A stretch of DNA of 64,000 nt from JACDAN01 sp963847235 (GCA_963847235.1 CAWJYU010000014.1:300030-364029), one strand, 5' to 3'. Shown: positions 1 through 9,399, counted from the first letter of the stretch. Numbers and translations are program-made. Notes: generated by a model not told the origin, from the sequence alone.

Positions 1-2
1 TC

Positions 3-1265
3 GTCACGCGCGTGCGGGCGCGGCCGCCCGACCTCGTCGGGATCACGTGCATGACGGTCGAGTACCCACGGGCCGTGGAGATCGCGAGGCGGATCAAGCA
101 CGATCGCGCGGACGTGCCGGTCATGGTCGGCGGCGCACACGTGAACGCCGTCGGGCGAGGGGCGCTCGAAGAGGGCGAGAGCTTCGACTACGCGTGCGTC
201 GGCGAAGGCGAGTACCTCGCCTGTGAGCTCGCCGACGCGCTGGAGCGCAACGTCGATCCGTCGGCCATCCCCGGGCTCGTCTCGCGGCGCGGAGGCGAGC
301 TGGTGGCGGGGCCGCCTCGCCCGCCGCCGGACGACTACGACGCGCTTGCATTTCCCGCTTGGGACCTGTTCCGCTCTGTCCAGACCCTGCCGCTGATCAC
401 GCACCGCGGATGCCCGTTCAAGTGCGTGTTCTGCTCCCACAACTCCGGGTTCAAGCCGCGATACCGGACCCCCGCGAACGTGCTCGACGAGGTCGAGCAG
501 ATGCTCGAGCGCTACCGCCCGTCGCGAATCCGGATCGAGGACGAGACCTTCGGGCTGCACATGGGCCGGACGAAGGCGATCCTCGAGGGCATCATCGCGC
601 GAGGGTTCCATGAGCGAGTTCGGTTCTCGGCCCAGACCCGCGTCGACCGGATCGACGAGGAGTTCATCCGCCTGCTCAAGACCGCGAACTTCGAGATGCT
701 CGAGCTCGGCGTGGAGACGGGCAACCCGGAGGTGCTTCGGAAGATCAAGAAGGGGATCACGCTCGAGCAGGTCGAGTATGCCGTCGCGCTCGCGAAGGGC
801 AACGGCCTGAGGGTCTGGTGCAAGTTCATCCTCGGTCATCCGGACGAGACCCGCGCCGAGATCCGGGACACGATCGACTTCATCGCGAAGATCAACCCGA
901 ACCAGCTTTCGGTGTCGATCATGACACCGTTTCCCGGGACCCCGATCCACGAGATGGCGCTGCGCGGCGAAGGCGGGTACCGCCTGCTCTCCGGCGGCTG
1001 GGAGGACTTCGACAAGTACTCGAGCGGCGTGCTCGAGCTCGAGACCGTGAGCCTCGCCCGGCTGAAGCGGTACCAGATTGCCTGCTACGTCAACCTCTAC
1101 GTCCGTAATCGGCGCTTCGGCGAGCTGGCGCGTCTCGTCGTGGGGAATCGCGCCGTCGGCTGGGAAATGCTGCGATCGGCGGCGACCCGCACCACGGTGG
1201 AGGCGCTCCGGCGGGTCGGTCTTCGGCCCGATCAGCGCGTCCCGCGGGCGCTTTCGCGGCCGTAA
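3..1265 (+). CDS. B12-binding radical SAM protein (5-prime partial)
   Basis: The frame is open to the left edge of the window, so the N-terminus lies upstream. Counting from the first in-window GTG at base 12, the first ~100 residues are the tail of a cobalamin-binding Rossmann domain (GGAHVN near 40, VGEGE near 64). The 4Fe-4S motif CxxxCxxC follows as CPFKCVFC (Cys134, 138, 141). ELGVETG and PFPGTP blocks of the radical SAM barrel come later. Family members use SAM and cobalamin for methylation or other radical chemistry; the substrate here cannot be read. The next gene begins 54 bp downstream and has its own promoter. Family assignment is firm; a role in glycan or lipid modification is inferred only from context. 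Confidence 0.9.
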   Translation, partial: VTRVRARPPDLVGITCMTVEYPRAVEIARRIKHDRADVPVMVGGAHVNAVGRGALEEGESFDYACVGEGEYLACELADALERNVDPSAIPGLVSRRGGELVAGPPRPPPDDYDALAFPAWDLFRSVQTLPLITHRGCPFKCVFCSHNSGFKPRYRTPANVLDEVEQMLERYRPSRIRIEDETFGLHMGRTKAILEGIIARGFHERVRFSAQTRVDRIDEEFIRLLKTANFEMLELGVETGNPEVLRKIKKGITLEQVEYAVALAKGNGLRVWCKFILGHPDETRAEIRDTIDFIAKINPNQLSVSIMTPFPGTPIHEMALRGEGGYRLLSGGWEDFDKYSSGVLELETVSLARLKRYQIACYVNLYVRNRRFGELARLVVGNRAVGWEMLRSAATRTTVEALRRVGLRPDQRVPRALSRP

Positions 1266-1305
1266 AGCGTCCGTAAGGATCCCGAGAACCCGCCGAGAGG
1301 GCCGT

Positions 1306-1311
1306 TAGCCT
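1306..1311 (+). promoter_or_regulatory. -10 element TAGCCT, leaderless promoter
   Basis: TAGCCT ends 8 bases before the GTG start at 1320. That spacing would put the transcription start at or next to the start codon. It matches the TANNNT hexamers found before many genes in this window. Confidence 0.55.
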
Positions 1312-1319
1312 AGGCGTCC

Positions 1320-2258
1320 GTGGCTACCGCAGTCGTGACCGGCGGGTCGGGGTTCCTCGGCTCCCATCTGTGTGAGTACCTGCTGGCGCAGGGCCACCGG
1401 GTGATCTGCATCGACAACCTGGAGTCGAGCACGCTCCAGAACCTCGAGCACATCCGCGACGACCGCTTCACGTTCCTCTACCACGACGTGATCGAGCGGA
1501 TCGACATCGAGGAGCCGGTCGACCTCGTGTTCCATCTGGCCGCGCTGGCGAGCCCGATCGACTACCTGCGCCAGCCGCTGCACTCGCTCAAGACCGGGTC
1601 GTACGGGACGCACAACGCGCTCGGCCTGGCGAAGTGGAAGCGCGCCCGCTTCCTCCTCGCGTCGACGAGCGAGATCTACGGCGACCCGGAGGTGCATCCG
1701 CAGCCGGAGACGTACTGGGGCAACGTCAACCCGACGGGCCCGCGCGGGGTCTACGACGAGGCGAAGCGCTACGCCGAGGCGATGACCATGGCCTACCACC
1801 GCCAGCAGGGCGTCGACACGGCGATCGTCCGCATCTTCAACACCTACGGGCCGCGGATGCGCCCTTACGACGGCCGAGCGATCCCGACGTTCATGCGCCA
1901 GGCGCTCGAGCACAAGCCACTCACGGTCTTCGGGGAGGGCCAGCAGACGAGGAGCTTTTGCTACGTCGACGACCTGATTCGCGGCCTCTTCCTCCTTGCC
2001 ACGAGCGACGAGCACAGGCCCGTCAACCTGGGGAATCCGGGCGAGTTCACGATCCTGGAGCTTGCGGAAACCGTGATCCGGGTAACAGAGTCGAAGAGCG
2101 AAATCGTCCACGAGGCCCTGCCCGTCGACGACCCGAAGATCCGCCAGCCAGACATCACACGCGCAAAGGAAATTCTCGGCTGGGCCCCGGAGATCGAGCT
2201 TGAGGAGGGCCTGCGCCGAATGTTGCCCAGTCTAGGAAGGGAGCAGATTCGTGTTTAG
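1320..2258 (+). CDS. UDP-glucuronate decarboxylase (UDP-xylose synthase) family SDR
   Basis: This extended short-chain dehydrogenase of 312 residues most resembles UDP-glucuronate decarboxylases, cytosolic NAD-dependent enzymes that make UDP-xylose. The N-terminal NAD motif is TGGSGFLG (residues 7-14). The catalytic set is Thr/Ser-Glu at 116-118 (ASTSEIYG) and YxxxK at Tyr145 and Lys149 (GVYDEAKRYAE), a context typical of the UXS group. RIFNTYGPRM and RSFCYVDDL blocks follow. The GTG start at 1320 is supported by the -10 hexamer 8 bases upstream. The stop overlaps the start of the next gene by 8 bp, suggesting translational coupling. A related UDP-sugar epimerase is the main alternative. Confidence 0.85.
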   Translation: MATAVVTGGSGFLGSHLCEYLLAQGHRVICIDNLESSTLQNLEHIRDDRFTFLYHDVIERIDIEEPVDLVFHLAALASPIDYLRQPLHSLKTGSYGTHNALGLAKWKRARFLLASTSEIYGDPEVHPQPETYWGNVNPTGPRGVYDEAKRYAEAMTMAYHRQQGVDTAIVRIFNTYGPRMRPYDGRAIPTFMRQALEHKPLTVFGEGQQTRSFCYVDDLIRGLFLLATSDEHRPVNLGNPGEFTILELAETVIRVTESKSEIVHEALPVDDPKIRQPDITRAKEILGWAPEIELEEGLRRMLPSLGREQIRV

Positions 2259-3414
2259 ACGCCTCACGTTGGTCTTGGTCTTAGTCCTGTCAGCAGCCGT
2301 CGCCGCGGCGACGACGAGCCGCGACGCCGACTCGGCCGCACAGGGCTCGAGCGCCACGCGCATGCAGTTCGGTTTCTACGACGACCAGCAGGTGCTCGGC
2401 AACACCACGTGGGCGTTCAACCAGCTCCGCCTGCTTCGCGCCGGCGTTGTCCGGACGACGCTCGATTGGGGAACAGTCGCCAGGCGGCGTCCGGTGAAGC
2501 CGACCGATCCGGCCGACCCGGCCTACAACTGGACCGCGGTCGACCAGGTCGTGGACGAGGCCGACAAGAAGGGGATCCGCGTGGTCCTCGCGATCTACGG
2601 CACGCCGCGCTGGGCAGGTCCGGCCCGGAACCGGGTACCGCGCCGCGCGACCGACCTCCGTTCCTTCGCGAACGCCGCCGCGAGGCGCTACAGCGGCACG
2701 TACACGGTCAAGGAGCAGGAGAACGAGCCGGAGCGCACGCTGCCGGCCGTCCGAAGCTGGCTCGCCTGGAACGAGCCGAACAACCCGGTCTTCCTTCGCC
2801 CGCAGTGGAAGATGGTCGCGCGGAAGTGGCGCGTCCAGGCCGCGTATGACTACGCGAAGATCTGCTCGGCGATCTACGCCGGCGTGAAGTCGACCCGGCT
2901 GGCCGGCCAGAAGGTCGCCTGCGGCGCCACGGGCCCGAGGGGGAACGACGCGCCGCGCAGCTCGCGGCCGTCGACCTCGCCGCTCGTCTTCATGTCCTGG
3001 CTCCGCCGCGCGGGCGTGAAGCGAATGGACGCCTACGCGCACCATCCCTACTACGGCCACCGCTCGGAGAAGCCGGCCACCGTCTCGCGTTCGAAGAAGG
3101 CCGTGACGATGGGGAACATCGGCGTGCTGATCAAGCAGATCAATCGCCTCTGGGGTCGCAAGACACGGCTGTGGGTGACCGAGTACGGCTACCAGACGAA
3201 TCCGCCTGACCGTCTCTTCGGCGTCTCGTACCGCAACCAGGCGCTCTACATGAAGCAGGCGGTCGCGATGGCGAGGAAGACGCGGCGGATCGACATGTTC
3301 GTGTGGTTCCTGATCCGCGATGAGGGGCGTCTCAGCGGCTGGCAGTCCGGCGTCATGACGCGGCGCGGCGCGCGCAAGCCGTCGTACCGCACGTTCCAGA
3401 CGTTCGCCAGGTAG
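2251..3414 (+). CDS. Secreted GH-A-clan glycosidase-like protein
   Basis: This 387-residue protein has a hydrophobic N-terminal signal (about residues 1-21, ending AVAAA) followed by a TIM-barrel glycosidase-like domain. The presumed acid/base glutamate is Glu175 in WNEPNN. The presumed nucleophile is Glu311 in VTEYGYQ, at the spacing expected for clan GH-A (GH5/GH39-like). HHPYYG near 265 also fits a substrate-binding loop. It is probably exported and may trim the polysaccharide made here. Its GTG start lies inside the preceding gene. A paralogue of similar size and layout sits at 62839-63948 on the other strand, at the far end of the window. The substrate is unknown. Confidence 0.75.
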   Translation: MFRRLTLVLVLVLSAAVAAATTSRDADSAAQGSSATRMQFGFYDDQQVLGNTTWAFNQLRLLRAGVVRTTLDWGTVARRRPVKPTDPADPAYNWTAVDQVVDEADKKGIRVVLAIYGTPRWAGPARNRVPRRATDLRSFANAAARRYSGTYTVKEQENEPERTLPAVRSWLAWNEPNNPVFLRPQWKMVARKWRVQAAYDYAKICSAIYAGVKSTRLAGQKVACGATGPRGNDAPRSSRPSTSPLVFMSWLRRAGVKRMDAYAHHPYYGHRSEKPATVSRSKKAVTMGNIGVLIKQINRLWGRKTRLWVTEYGYQTNPPDRLFGVSYRNQALYMKQAVAMARKTRRIDMFVWFLIRDEGRLSGWQSGVMTRRGARKPSYRTFQTFAR

Positions 3415-3446
3415 GAGCGCGCAGGAAGGCCACGGGGCGGCGAGCG

Positions 3447-3452
3447 TAGAAT
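3447..3452 (+). promoter_or_regulatory. -10 element TAGAAT, leaderless promoter
   Basis: TAGAAT lies 10 bases before the GTG start at 3463. It is one of the best matches to the actinobacterial -10 consensus in the window. Confidence 0.55.
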
Positions 3453-3462
3453 TCGTCGCTCC

Positions 3463-4912
3463 GTGGCAACCAACGAAGCGCCGAGGGACGCCCCGCCGCC
3501 CTCCGTCGGCGACATCCGCTCGGCGCGCCCGCTCGTCCTCGGCAGTCCGGTGGCGGCGTTCGTCCGCCGCGCGCTCAGCATCCTCTCGCTGATCGCGCTC
3601 GACCTCTGCGGGCTGATCCTCGGGCTCTACGGTGCGTTCGTCCTGCGCGCGCTCTACTACGGCGACGAGATCCTCTGGGGGGCGCTGTGGCGGGCCGAGT
3701 CCGAGTGGCTGCCGTTCCTCGGCCTCGTCCTGGTGCTCGTCTTCTGGCGCGCCGGCCTGTACGCGGAGCGCGAGCGTCGCGGCGGCGGGGGCAAGATCAT
3801 CGGGTCACTGATCCTCGTCGGCCTCGTCGGTGTCGTCTACGGCGTCGGGACGAACCGTGAGTTCGGAACGTATGGCCTCGCGCCGACCGCGGTCGTGCTC
3901 ACGGGGCTCTTCATCGGGCTGCTCCGGGCGAGCTACGAGGTCATTACCGGCGACATCATGCGCGCGGCGGGCGTGCGCCGTCGGGCGGTCCTGGTCGGAG
4001 ACTCCGAGCGGGTCGACCACCTCCGCCGGGCCCTCGGCGAGGGCCGGAGCGGCATTCGCTACGAGTTCGTCAGCGCTGTGGAGCCCGGAAACCTGCCGCA
4101 GACCCTGGCCGAGCACACCGTGGACGAGGTGATCGTCGCGGAGGCGGACTTCGACGACCGCCAGCTCCTCGAGATGGTCGACCTCGCGCACCGGCGCGGC
4201 GTCCGCGTCCGGCTGGCGCCGACGACGACGGAGCTCCTGACGCAGCGCGCGGACTACGTCCCCGGGCAGGGCGTCCCGCTCTTCGAGCTTCGGCCGCCCG
4301 CCTTCGTCGGCACGGACTGGATCGTCAAGCGCGGGTTCGACCTCGTCGTCAGCGCCCTGATCGTCGTCGTGGGGATCCCCATCTGGCTCGCGATCGCCGC
4401 GGCGATCAAGCTCACCTCGCGCGGGCCCGTCTTCTACCGCGACCGCCGCGTCGGGCTGAACGAGCAGGAGTTCGACATGCTCAAGTTCCGGACGATGCGG
4501 CACGACGCCGCCGCCCTCCAGTCCGAGCTCGAGGCGGAGAACGAGGCGAAGGGCGCGCTCTTCAAGCTCCGGGACGATCCCGCGCGTGACCAAGGTCGGG
4601 GCGTTCCTGCGGCGGTTCTCGCTGGACGAGATCCCGCAGGTGCTGAACGTCCTGCGCGGCGAGATGAGCCTCGTCGGGCCGCGGCCGCTGCCGATCCGCG
4701 ACTACCGTCTACTCGAGGACTGGCACCGCAAGCGCTACCTCGTCCTGCCGGGCATGACGGGCCTCTGGCAGATCGCCGGCCGCTCCGATCTCGAGTTCGA
4801 CGACCTCGTCCGGCTCGACTTCTATTACCTGGAGAACTGGTCGATCTGGCTGGACATCTCGATCCTCTTGCGGACGATCCCGGCAGTCGCGGCCGGGAAG
4901 GGCGCGTACTAG
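3463..4912 (+). CDS. Polyprenyl glycosylphosphotransferase (WbaP/CpsE-type initiating enzyme), frameshifted
   Basis: This membrane sugar-1-phosphate transferase would start glycan assembly on undecaprenyl phosphate. In order it shows several N-terminal membrane segments (about residues 27-150), a cytosolic CoA-binding-like Rossmann domain (RRRAVLVGD), and the bacterial sugar-transferase domain (RGFDLVVSAL, RRVGLNEQEFDMLKFRTM). The frame then breaks near 4580. The remainder (SLDEIPQ, MSLVGPRPLP, GLWQ) continues in the next frame and ends at 4912. The break is explained by one extra C in CCC at 4579-4581; restoring it gives DDPRVTKVGAFLRRFSLDE, the expected family sequence. Without a corrected read the active-site half is lost. 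By coincidence the wrong frame stays open into the next gene, so an automated call may fuse the two. Confidence 0.88.
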
Positions 4913-4931
4913 CCGCATCGGTCACCTCGAT

Positions 4932-4937
4932 TAACGT
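4932..4937 (+). promoter_or_regulatory. -10 element TAACGT, leaderless promoter
   Basis: TAACGT lies 7 bases before the ATG at 4945, fitting the leaderless pattern seen across the window. Confidence 0.5.
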
Positions 4938-4944
4938 TGCGCGG

Positions 4945-5927
4945 ATGGGGCGCCGCGCGCTCGTGACCGGTATCGGCGGGCAGGACGGTTCCTACCTCGC
5001 CGAGCTGCTGCTCGGGCATGGCTATGAGGTGTTCGGCACCGTACTGGGGAATCCTGAGCAGTACGAGAGCCTGGCGCCGATCCGGAAGCAGCTTCGGTTC
5101 GCGGAGGTCGATCTCCAGGATGCGGAGGACGTCCGGCGGGCGCTGCGCGACATCGAGCCGGACGAGGTCTACCACCTCGCCTCGGCCTCCTTCGTCCCGG
5201 CCTCCTGGGACGACCCGGTCGGGACGTCGACGGCCGCGGTCGCCGCGGTGTCGGCCCTGCTGGACGGCGTTCGCCGCGAGCGGCCCGAGGCGCGCTTCGT
5301 CAACGCCGCGTCGGCCGAGATCTTCGGCGCGCCGAGCGAGGTGCCGCAGCGCGAGACGACGCCGGTCGCCCCGCTGACTCCGTACGGTGCCTGCAAGGCC
5401 TTCGGGCACTCTCTCACCGGCGCGTTCCGGCGCCAGTACGGGCTTCACGCCTCGTCGGCGATCCTCTTCAACCACGAGTCCCCACGCCGCTCGCCGCAGT
5501 TCCTGACCCGGAAGGTGAGCCGCGGCGCGGCCGCGATCAGCCTCGGGCTCGAGGACGAGCTGCGGCTGGGCGACCTGTCCGCTCGGCGGGACTGGGGCTT
5601 CGCCGGCGACTACGTCCGCGCGCTGTGGCTGATGGCGTCGCAGGACGAGCCGGACGACTACGTGATCGCGACCGGCGAGTCCCACACGCGTCGAGGAGTT
5701 CGTGGCGGCGGCGTTCGGCGAGGTCGGGCTCGACTGGCGGCGAGCACGTCCGGTTCGACGAGTCGTTCGCACGCGGCGCGGCCGACTCGCCGGAGCTCGT
5801 CGGCGACCCGGCGAAGGCGCGCGACCGGCTGGGCTGGGAGGCGGAGACGGGCTTCGACGAGCTCGTCCGGATGATGGTGCGGGCGGATCTCGAGCTGTTG
5901 AGGGATCAGGCGGCGAGCCCGCGTTAA
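4945..5927 (+). CDS. GDP-mannose 4,6-dehydratase-like SDR, paralogue 1, frameshifted
   Basis: This extended SDR of about 326 residues belongs to the GDP-mannose 4,6-dehydratase group (TGIGGQDGSYLAELLL at the N-terminus, FNHESPRR, TRKVSRG). Such enzymes make GDP-4-keto-6-deoxymannose, precursor of GDP-fucose and GDP-rhamnose. The active-site block is NAASAEIFG rather than the usual SSSEMYG, while PYGACK keeps the YxxxK pair, so the substrate may differ from that of paralogue 2. Two net +1 frameshifts are seen, near 5689 and 5741. Removing one C at each gives GESHTVEEFVAAAFG and LDWREHVRFDE, continuous to the stop at 5927. ATG 4945 is supported by the -10 element. The next gene is a second family copy 36 bp downstream. 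Confidence 0.8.
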
Positions 5928-5949
5928 CAAACTGATTCCGACCCTCAGA

Positions 5950-5955
5950 TAGGGT
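5950..5955 (+). promoter_or_regulatory. -10 element TAGGGT, leaderless promoter
   Basis: TAGGGT lies 8 bases before the GTG at 5964, so the second dehydratase gene can be transcribed independently of the first. Confidence 0.5.
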
Positions 5956-5963
5956 GGCGCGCG

Positions 5964-6956
5964 GTGGCGGATCGGCGGGCGTTGATCACGGGAATCACGG
6001 GGCAGGACGGCTCCTACCTGGCCGAGCTCCTGCTCGAGAAAGGCTACGAGGTGTTCGGGATGACGCGACGCGCGTCGACGGAGAACGTCGAGCGCATCGG
6101 CCACCTCACCGACCGGGTCAAGCTGATCCAGGGCGACCTGCTCGACCCGCACTCGCTGGTCTCGGCCCTCCGGACCGCGGAGCCGACGGAGGTCTACAAC
6201 CTCGCCGCGCAGAGCTTCGTGCCGACCTCGTGGAACCAGCCGGTGCTGACGGCCGAGTTCACGGCGGTCGGCGTCACGCGGCTCCTGGAGGCGGTCCGGA
6301 CAGTCGATCCGAACATCCGCTTCTACCAGGCGTCCTCGTCGGAGATGTACGGGAAGGTGCGCGAGGTTCCGCAGACCGAGCAGACGCCGTTCCACCCGCG
6401 CTCGCCGTACGGGGTCGCGAAGGCGTACGGGCACTACATCACCGTCAACTACCGGGAGTCGTACGGCCTCTTCGCGGTCTCGCGGGATCCTCTTCAACCA
6501 CGAGTCGCCCGCGCCGGGGGCTCGAGTTCGTGACGCGGAAGATCAGCGACGGCGTCGCCCGCATCAAGCTCGGCCTGGCGGACGAGCTGCGGCTCGGAAA
6601 CCTGGACGCCGAGCGCGACTGGGGCTACGCGGGCGACTACGTCGACGCGATGTGGCGGATGCTCCAGCGGGACGAGCCCGAGGACTACGTCGTGGCGACG
6701 GGCGAGACGCACTCGGTGCGCGAGTTCGCCGAGATCGCGTTCGGCCACGTCGGCCTCGACTGGGAGCAGCTCCGTCAAGACCGACCCGGAGTTCCTGCGC
6801 CCGGCCGAGGTCGACCAGCTCGTCGGCGACCCGGCGAAGGCGAAGAGCGACCTGGGCTGGGAGCCGCGCCACTCGTTCCGCGAGCTCGTCGAGATGATGG
6901 TCGACGCGGACCTCGAGCGCCTCGCGCCGGCGGCTGCGCCGCGGCTAGCGACCTGA
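5964..6956 (+). CDS. gmd: GDP-mannose 4,6-dehydratase, frameshifted
   Basis: This is the more canonical of the two dehydratases, about 330 residues. TGITGQDGSYLAELLL starts the NAD(P) domain. SSSEMYGKV supplies the catalytic Ser-Glu and SPYGVAKAYG the Tyr/Lys pair. Expected product: GDP-4-keto-6-deoxy-D-mannose. Three net +1 breaks occur, near 6483, 6510 and 6773, each removed by deleting one C before a G. The corrected reading gives FAVSGILFNHESPRRGLEF and EQLVKTDPEFLRPAEVDQ, and ends at 6956. No GDP-fucose synthase or 4-reductase partner was recognised in this window, so the end product is open. The gene converges on the methyltransferase pair at 7029 with 72 bp between. Confidence 0.87.
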
Positions 6957-7028
6957 CGCGCCAGAAAGTCGGCGGGTTCGCCTTGATGCGGGCGGCTGCT
7001 TGACCGGCCATGCCGATCGCTCGGCCCA

Positions 7029-7871
7029 CTACCGCACCGCCTCCTCGAGGAGGATCGGTGTGCCACCCACGGCGGGGTAAGCCCGCCCGCACGAATCGCA
7101 GGTGGTCGTCTCTAGTGCGAACGAAAGACGACCGCCGCAGCCGGGGCAGCGCAGCACCGCCATCAGTTCGGGCGGATGAGGCCGCAGCACCCCGCGGCCA
7201 TCGAGCTCCCCGAGGATCGACTTCGTCCGTTCGAGATCGACCTCGGCTGTGCCTTCCGCGGCGCTCGTGCCCTCGACCCGGACCGAGAGTTCGCCCTCCC
7301 ACTCCACGGAGTGGTGGAAGAGCCAGCGGTTGGCCGCCCACCAGATGCGGAAGAGCGCGCTCTCGGCATAGCCGCGGTGGAAGATCTCGCCGTAGGGCGC
7401 TCGCATGCCCTCTCGGGCACGGAAGACGAGCGTGTCTCCCTCGCGGTCGATGAGCCAGGGGTGATACGGCCAGCCGAAGGTGAGCTCCGAGACGGCGCTC
7501 GGAACCTGTACGAAGCCGGCGCCGGCCACGCGGCTGAGCTCGCCCGCGAATCGGGCGGGCTCGGTGGCGTGCTCGAGCACGTGCAAGGCGATCGCGTACT
7601 GGAAGGAGCCGTCGGCAAACGGCAGCTGATGACCGTCCGCGACGACGAACGGCTTCGCGAAGTCGATCCCGATCTCGTGCGGTCGCTCGAAGTTGTCCGC
7701 GACGTACTTGTCCACGAGGACGTCGGCCCGCGGATGGGAAGCCTGGCCGGATCCAACTTCCAGCACGAGCCCCGCCGCCGGCGGGTGCGGTTCGTGCCGT
7801 CGTGCCTCCTTGCGGCTCCGCGTGACCTCTCGGAGAGCGCTTCGCAGTTCAGCGAGCCGACCGAGGATCAC
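7029..7871 (-). CDS. SAM-dependent methyltransferase with C-terminal zinc ribbon
   Basis: This class I methyltransferase has 280 residues. Motif I is LVLEVGSGQ near residue 38; the post-motif HVLEHATEPARFAGEL is typical of small-molecule or glycan methyltransferases. The last ~40 residues form a Trm112-like zinc ribbon (RCPGCGG and TCDSCGR, two CxxC pairs), placed C-terminally, whereas the enzyme at 51574 has one at its N-terminus. The GTG start at 7871 overlaps the stop of the upstream gene (GTGA), implying coupled translation. An upstream in-frame extension is possible but would lie inside the neighbouring gene. The acceptor is unknown; with FkbM and GT genes alongside, sugar methylation is likely. 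Confidence 0.82.
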   Translation of the reverse strand: MILGRLAELRSALREVTRSRKEARRHEPHPPAAGLVLEVGSGQASHPRADVLVDKYVADNFERPHEIGIDFAKPFVVADGHQLPFADGSFQYAIALHVLEHATEPARFAGELSRVAGAGFVQVPSAVSELTFGWPYHPWLIDREGDTLVFRAREGMRAPYGEIFHRGYAESALFRIWWAANRWLFHHSVEWEGELSVRVEGTSAAEGTAEVDLERTKSILGELDGRGVLRPHPPELMAVLRCPGCGGRLSFALETTTCDSCGRAYPAVGGTPILLEEAVR

Positions 7872-8536
7872 GCCTCCGAGTATGCGACGAGCTCGAGGCT
7901 CGTCGAGACGAGGTTGAGTCCGGGGATCCGCTCCAGGACGGAGCTGAGCGTCCACAGGAACCCCGGGCCGCCAAGCGTCAGCGGAAGCATGTGGGCTCGT
8001 CGGCTCTCGGCGACGCGGAAGCGGTGGCGCTCGAGCAATTCGCGCGCCGTGCGCGCCGTGTAGACGCGGTCGTCGGGCAGTTGCCCGTGGTAGTAGCGCC
8101 CCAGCACCCGGGCCGCCCGTTCGGTGTATGAGTAGCGATTCGGAAGGTTCGTCACATAGAACATGCCGCCCGGCCGCAGGATCCGCCTCAACTCCTCGAC
8201 ACTGCCCTCCGGATCCGGGACGTGCTCGAGGACTCCACAGGACAGCACGGTGTCGAACGAGGCGTCCTCGAAGGGCAGCGCGACCGGCTCGGAGCTTAGG
8301 TGAACTTCGAGCTCGGGGAACCGCGGCAGCGGCTCGGTGGTCGGAGCCTCGAGCCCGGCGCTGTAGTCGAACGCGACCGCGTCGACGCCGGTCTCCCGCA
8401 GGAGCGCCGTCATCTGCCCCCAGCCGCTGCCCCAGTCGAGCACGCGGCCCGGGTCGCGGCCCGCGAGATCTTCCGCTAGCGCTCGGTACATCAGCACCTG
8501 CGGCCCCGAGCGCAGGTTGGCGTCCAAGCTTCCCAC
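7868..8536 (-). CDS. SAM-dependent methyltransferase
   Basis: Class I methyltransferase, 222 residues. Motif I is RVLDWGSGWGQ and the later block SCGVLEHVPDPEGSVEEL is typical of the Methyltransf_11 group. I place the start at GTG 8536 because a perfect -10-like TAGCAT lies 8 bases upstream; the frame remains open further upstream but crosses the divergent gene. It forms a two-gene unit with the 7029 methyltransferase (GTGA overlap). The divergent FkbM gene starts only 35 bp away. Substrate unknown; probably a sugar or glycan. Confidence 0.8.
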   Translation of the reverse strand: MGSLDANLRSGPQVLMYRALAEDLAGRDPGRVLDWGSGWGQMTALLRETGVDAVAFDYSAGLEAPTTEPLPRFPELEVHLSSEPVALPFEDASFDTVLSCGVLEHVPDPEGSVEELRRILRPGGMFYVTNLPNRYSYTERAARVLGRYYHGQLPDDRVYTARTARELLERHRFRVAESRRAHMLPLTLGGPGFLWTLSSVLERIPGLNLVSTSLELVAYSEA

Positions 8537-8544
8537 GGCGCCGG

Positions 8545-8550
8545 ATGCTA
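8545..8550 (-). promoter_or_regulatory. -10 element TAGCAT for leftward methyltransferases
   Basis: On the minus strand TAGCAT ends 8 bases before GTG 8536. It lies back to back with the rightward -10 at 8557, only 6 bp away. Confidence 0.5.
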
Positions 8551-8556
8551 TGCCCT

Positions 8557-8562
8557 TACCCT
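8557..8562 (+). promoter_or_regulatory. -10 element TACCCT for rightward FkbM gene
   Basis: TACCCT ends 9 bases before ATG 8572. Any -35 contact for this promoter would fall over the transcription start of the leftward unit. Confidence 0.5.
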
Positions 8563-8571
8563 CCAGAGCCG

Positions 8572-9399
8572 ATGACCTTGGTGCGATCCCTGCTCGCCCG
8601 CCCGCCCTTTCGGTGGCTGCTGAAGACGCCGGCCGCCGAGCGGGTCGTCGCCACTGTGTTGCGGGCAACGACCGTCCGCGAATCCGTCCGGTTTGCCGCC
8701 CGGGAGCTCAGCGGGCGCACCGGCGCGTATCGCTACCGGCTCCGCGGCTCCGGGTTCGTCGCGGTCATCCGGCACGGCACCCCTGACGTGGCGACGCTCG
8801 ACGAGGTCTTCTACCAGCGGCAGTACGAGCGGCCGCCGACTGTTGAGGCAGGCCTGCCTGCGGCACCGCGGATCGTGGACCTCGGCGCCAACATCGGACT
8901 CTTCACCCTGCTCGCCGCCGCCGCCTGGCCCTCCGCCGAGCTGACGGCCGTGGAGGCGGACTCCGAGAACGCGGCAATCCTCCGGCGGGTACGCGAGCTC
9001 AACGGGCTCCGCTGGCAGGTCGTGGAGGCGGTGGCGGCGACGGCCGCCGGTACCACGCAGTTCGCATCGGGCCGCTTTTCGCTCTCGCGCGTCGAGGAAG
9101 GACCCGGAGCCGAACGGGTGCCCAGCGTCGACGCCTTCGAGTACCTCGCCGGAGCAGATTTCGCGAAGATCGACATCGAGGGCAGCGAATGGGAGCTCCT
9201 CGCGTCGCCTCGGCTCGCGAACGAGGGACCGTGCGCCCTGGTGCTCGAGTTCCACCCGCACCTGGCGCCAAGCGGCGACCCCGAGGCGGACGCGGTGCAC
9301 TTGCTCCGGCAGGCCGGATACGAGACGAGCAAAGTGCGGGCCACCGCGCTCGGCCACGGCGTTGTGTGGGCCTGGCGTCAGCCCAGCGCCCGGTCGTAG
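8572..9399 (+). CDS. FkbM family methyltransferase, copy 1
   Basis: FkbM methyltransferases O-methylate sugars or polyketides. This 275-residue copy has an N-terminal helical region, the block YRLRGSGFVAVIRH, motif I RIVDLGANIGLF, and KIDIEGSE in the C-terminal half, which is characteristic of the family. It is clearly paralogous to the minus-strand gene at 13242-14150 (shared YRLRGSG, RH.T, LDE.F and DLGANIGLF). Its 3-prime end overlaps the convergent GT4 gene by 22 bp. The ATG start is supported by a -10 hexamer 9 bases upstream. Confidence 0.88.
   Translation: MTLVRSLLARPPFRWLLKTPAAERVVATVLRATTVRESVRFAARELSGRTGAYRYRLRGSGFVAVIRHGTPDVATLDEVFYQRQYERPPTVEAGLPAAPRIVDLGANIGLFTLLAAAAWPSAELTAVEADSENAAILRRVRELNGLRWQVVEAVAATAAGTTQFASGRFSLSRVEEGPGAERVPSVDAFEYLAGADFAKIDIEGSEWELLASPRLANEGPCALVLEFHPHLAPSGDPEADAVHLLRQAGYETSKVRATALGHGVVWAWRQPSARS

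Noticed and set aside
3463..5874. An 803-codon open frame that would fuse the initiating sugar transferase with the first dehydratase.
   Set aside because: It arises because the frameshifted reading of the first gene happens to be in phase with the second. The conserved end of the transferase lies in another frame and stops at 4912, and the dehydratase has its own start and promoter.
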